A stretch of 13,238 nucleotides of DNA from Synechococcales cyanobacterium PMM_0085 (GTDB lineage Bacteria > Cyanobacteriota > Cyanobacteriia > Elainellales > Elainellaceae): the NCBI GenBank assembly GCA_949127705.1, contig CASBQJ010000253.1:1-13238 (forward strand), in the 5' to 3' direction. The notes below the pieces were generated by a model that ran no database searches, had not been told where the DNA came from, and saw only the letters and a program-made list of their open reading frames with translations. Of this stretch, positions 13,168 to 13,238 are shown in pieces. Position 1 is the first letter of the stretch. Every line of letters begins with the position of its first letter. The translations under genes and the position numbers were made by a program.

Positions 13168-13238
13168 GCGGAACTGCCATGCCAATTCCAATACCTGAAC
13201 CCAGCGCTTGTGAACCTGTTTGGGCGTGCAATGTAGCA

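Noticed and set aside
13016..13231. 71-codon minus-strand frame at the right edge
   Set aside because: Half of it lies opposite the sigma-like gene. The other half could only be judged with sequence beyond the window.
13126..13236. Small plus-strand open frame of 36 codons after the sigma-like gene
   Set aside because: It has an ATG and a weak purine stretch upstream but no recognisable product, and it spans the 8-bp inverted repeat; evidence is too thin.
1..13238. tRNA, rRNA or CRISPR arrays
   Set aside because: No cloverleaf with the conserved T-loop, no rRNA segment and no regularly spaced repeat array was seen on either strand.

Overview
The window comes from a cyanobacterium. The octamer GCGATCGC (HIP1) occurs at least fifteen times across it (for example at 714-721 and 1270-1277). 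The gene content also fits: a cyanobacterial gas-vesicle cluster, the ndhA-I-G-E block of photosynthetic NDH-1, a 76-residue stand-alone Nfu scaffold, and a divergent sigma-like protein of a type I associate with cyanobacteria. The species cannot be named from sequence alone.

Layout. Positions 1-140 hold no complete gene. They contain a strongly structured stretch that resembles the RNA/right-end part of an IS200/IS605 (tnpB) element, and a perfect 40-bp palindrome. A family-57 glycoside hydrolase follows (141-2375, minus), then a 257-bp gap with a short tandem repeat and a 15-bp-stem terminator. Next, all on the minus strand and transcribed from right to left, comes the gas-vesicle cluster gvpA-gvpC-gvpN-gvpJ-gvpK (6588 down to 2982), with nfu after it (2863-2633). 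A 391-bp gap separates gvpA from the divergent coaBC (6980-8206, plus). coaBC converges on nadK across a shared hairpin. nadK is the last gene of a minus-strand series ndhA-ndhI-ndhG-ndhE-nadK (12127 down to 8264). A 299-bp gap then leads to a plus-strand sigma-like gene (12427-13098) and 140 bp without a clear gene.

How the genes work together. GvpA is the shell protein. GvpC is the external strengthening protein, GvpN the AAA+ ATPase, and GvpJ and GvpK minor assembly proteins. A strong hairpin just after gvpA could hold down read-through into gvpC-N-J-K and so give the excess of GvpA that a shell needs. The ndh genes encode the ferredoxin-side iron-sulfur subunit and three membrane subunits of NDH-1. 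nadK makes NADP, so the neighbouring products share redox cofactors.

The most unusual observation is that GvpC and GvpN both end in the same extra module. It is a winged-helix-like domain of about 55-60 residues, attached through a long flexible Pro/Ser/Thr/Val-rich linker, and 14 of 30 aligned core residues are identical. In GvpC it is appended after what looks like the normal C-terminal end of the protein. This suggests a paired, shared interaction or DNA-binding device in this gas-vesicle system. The cluster also lacks gvpF/L, gvpG, gvpV and gvpW at the place where they are often found.
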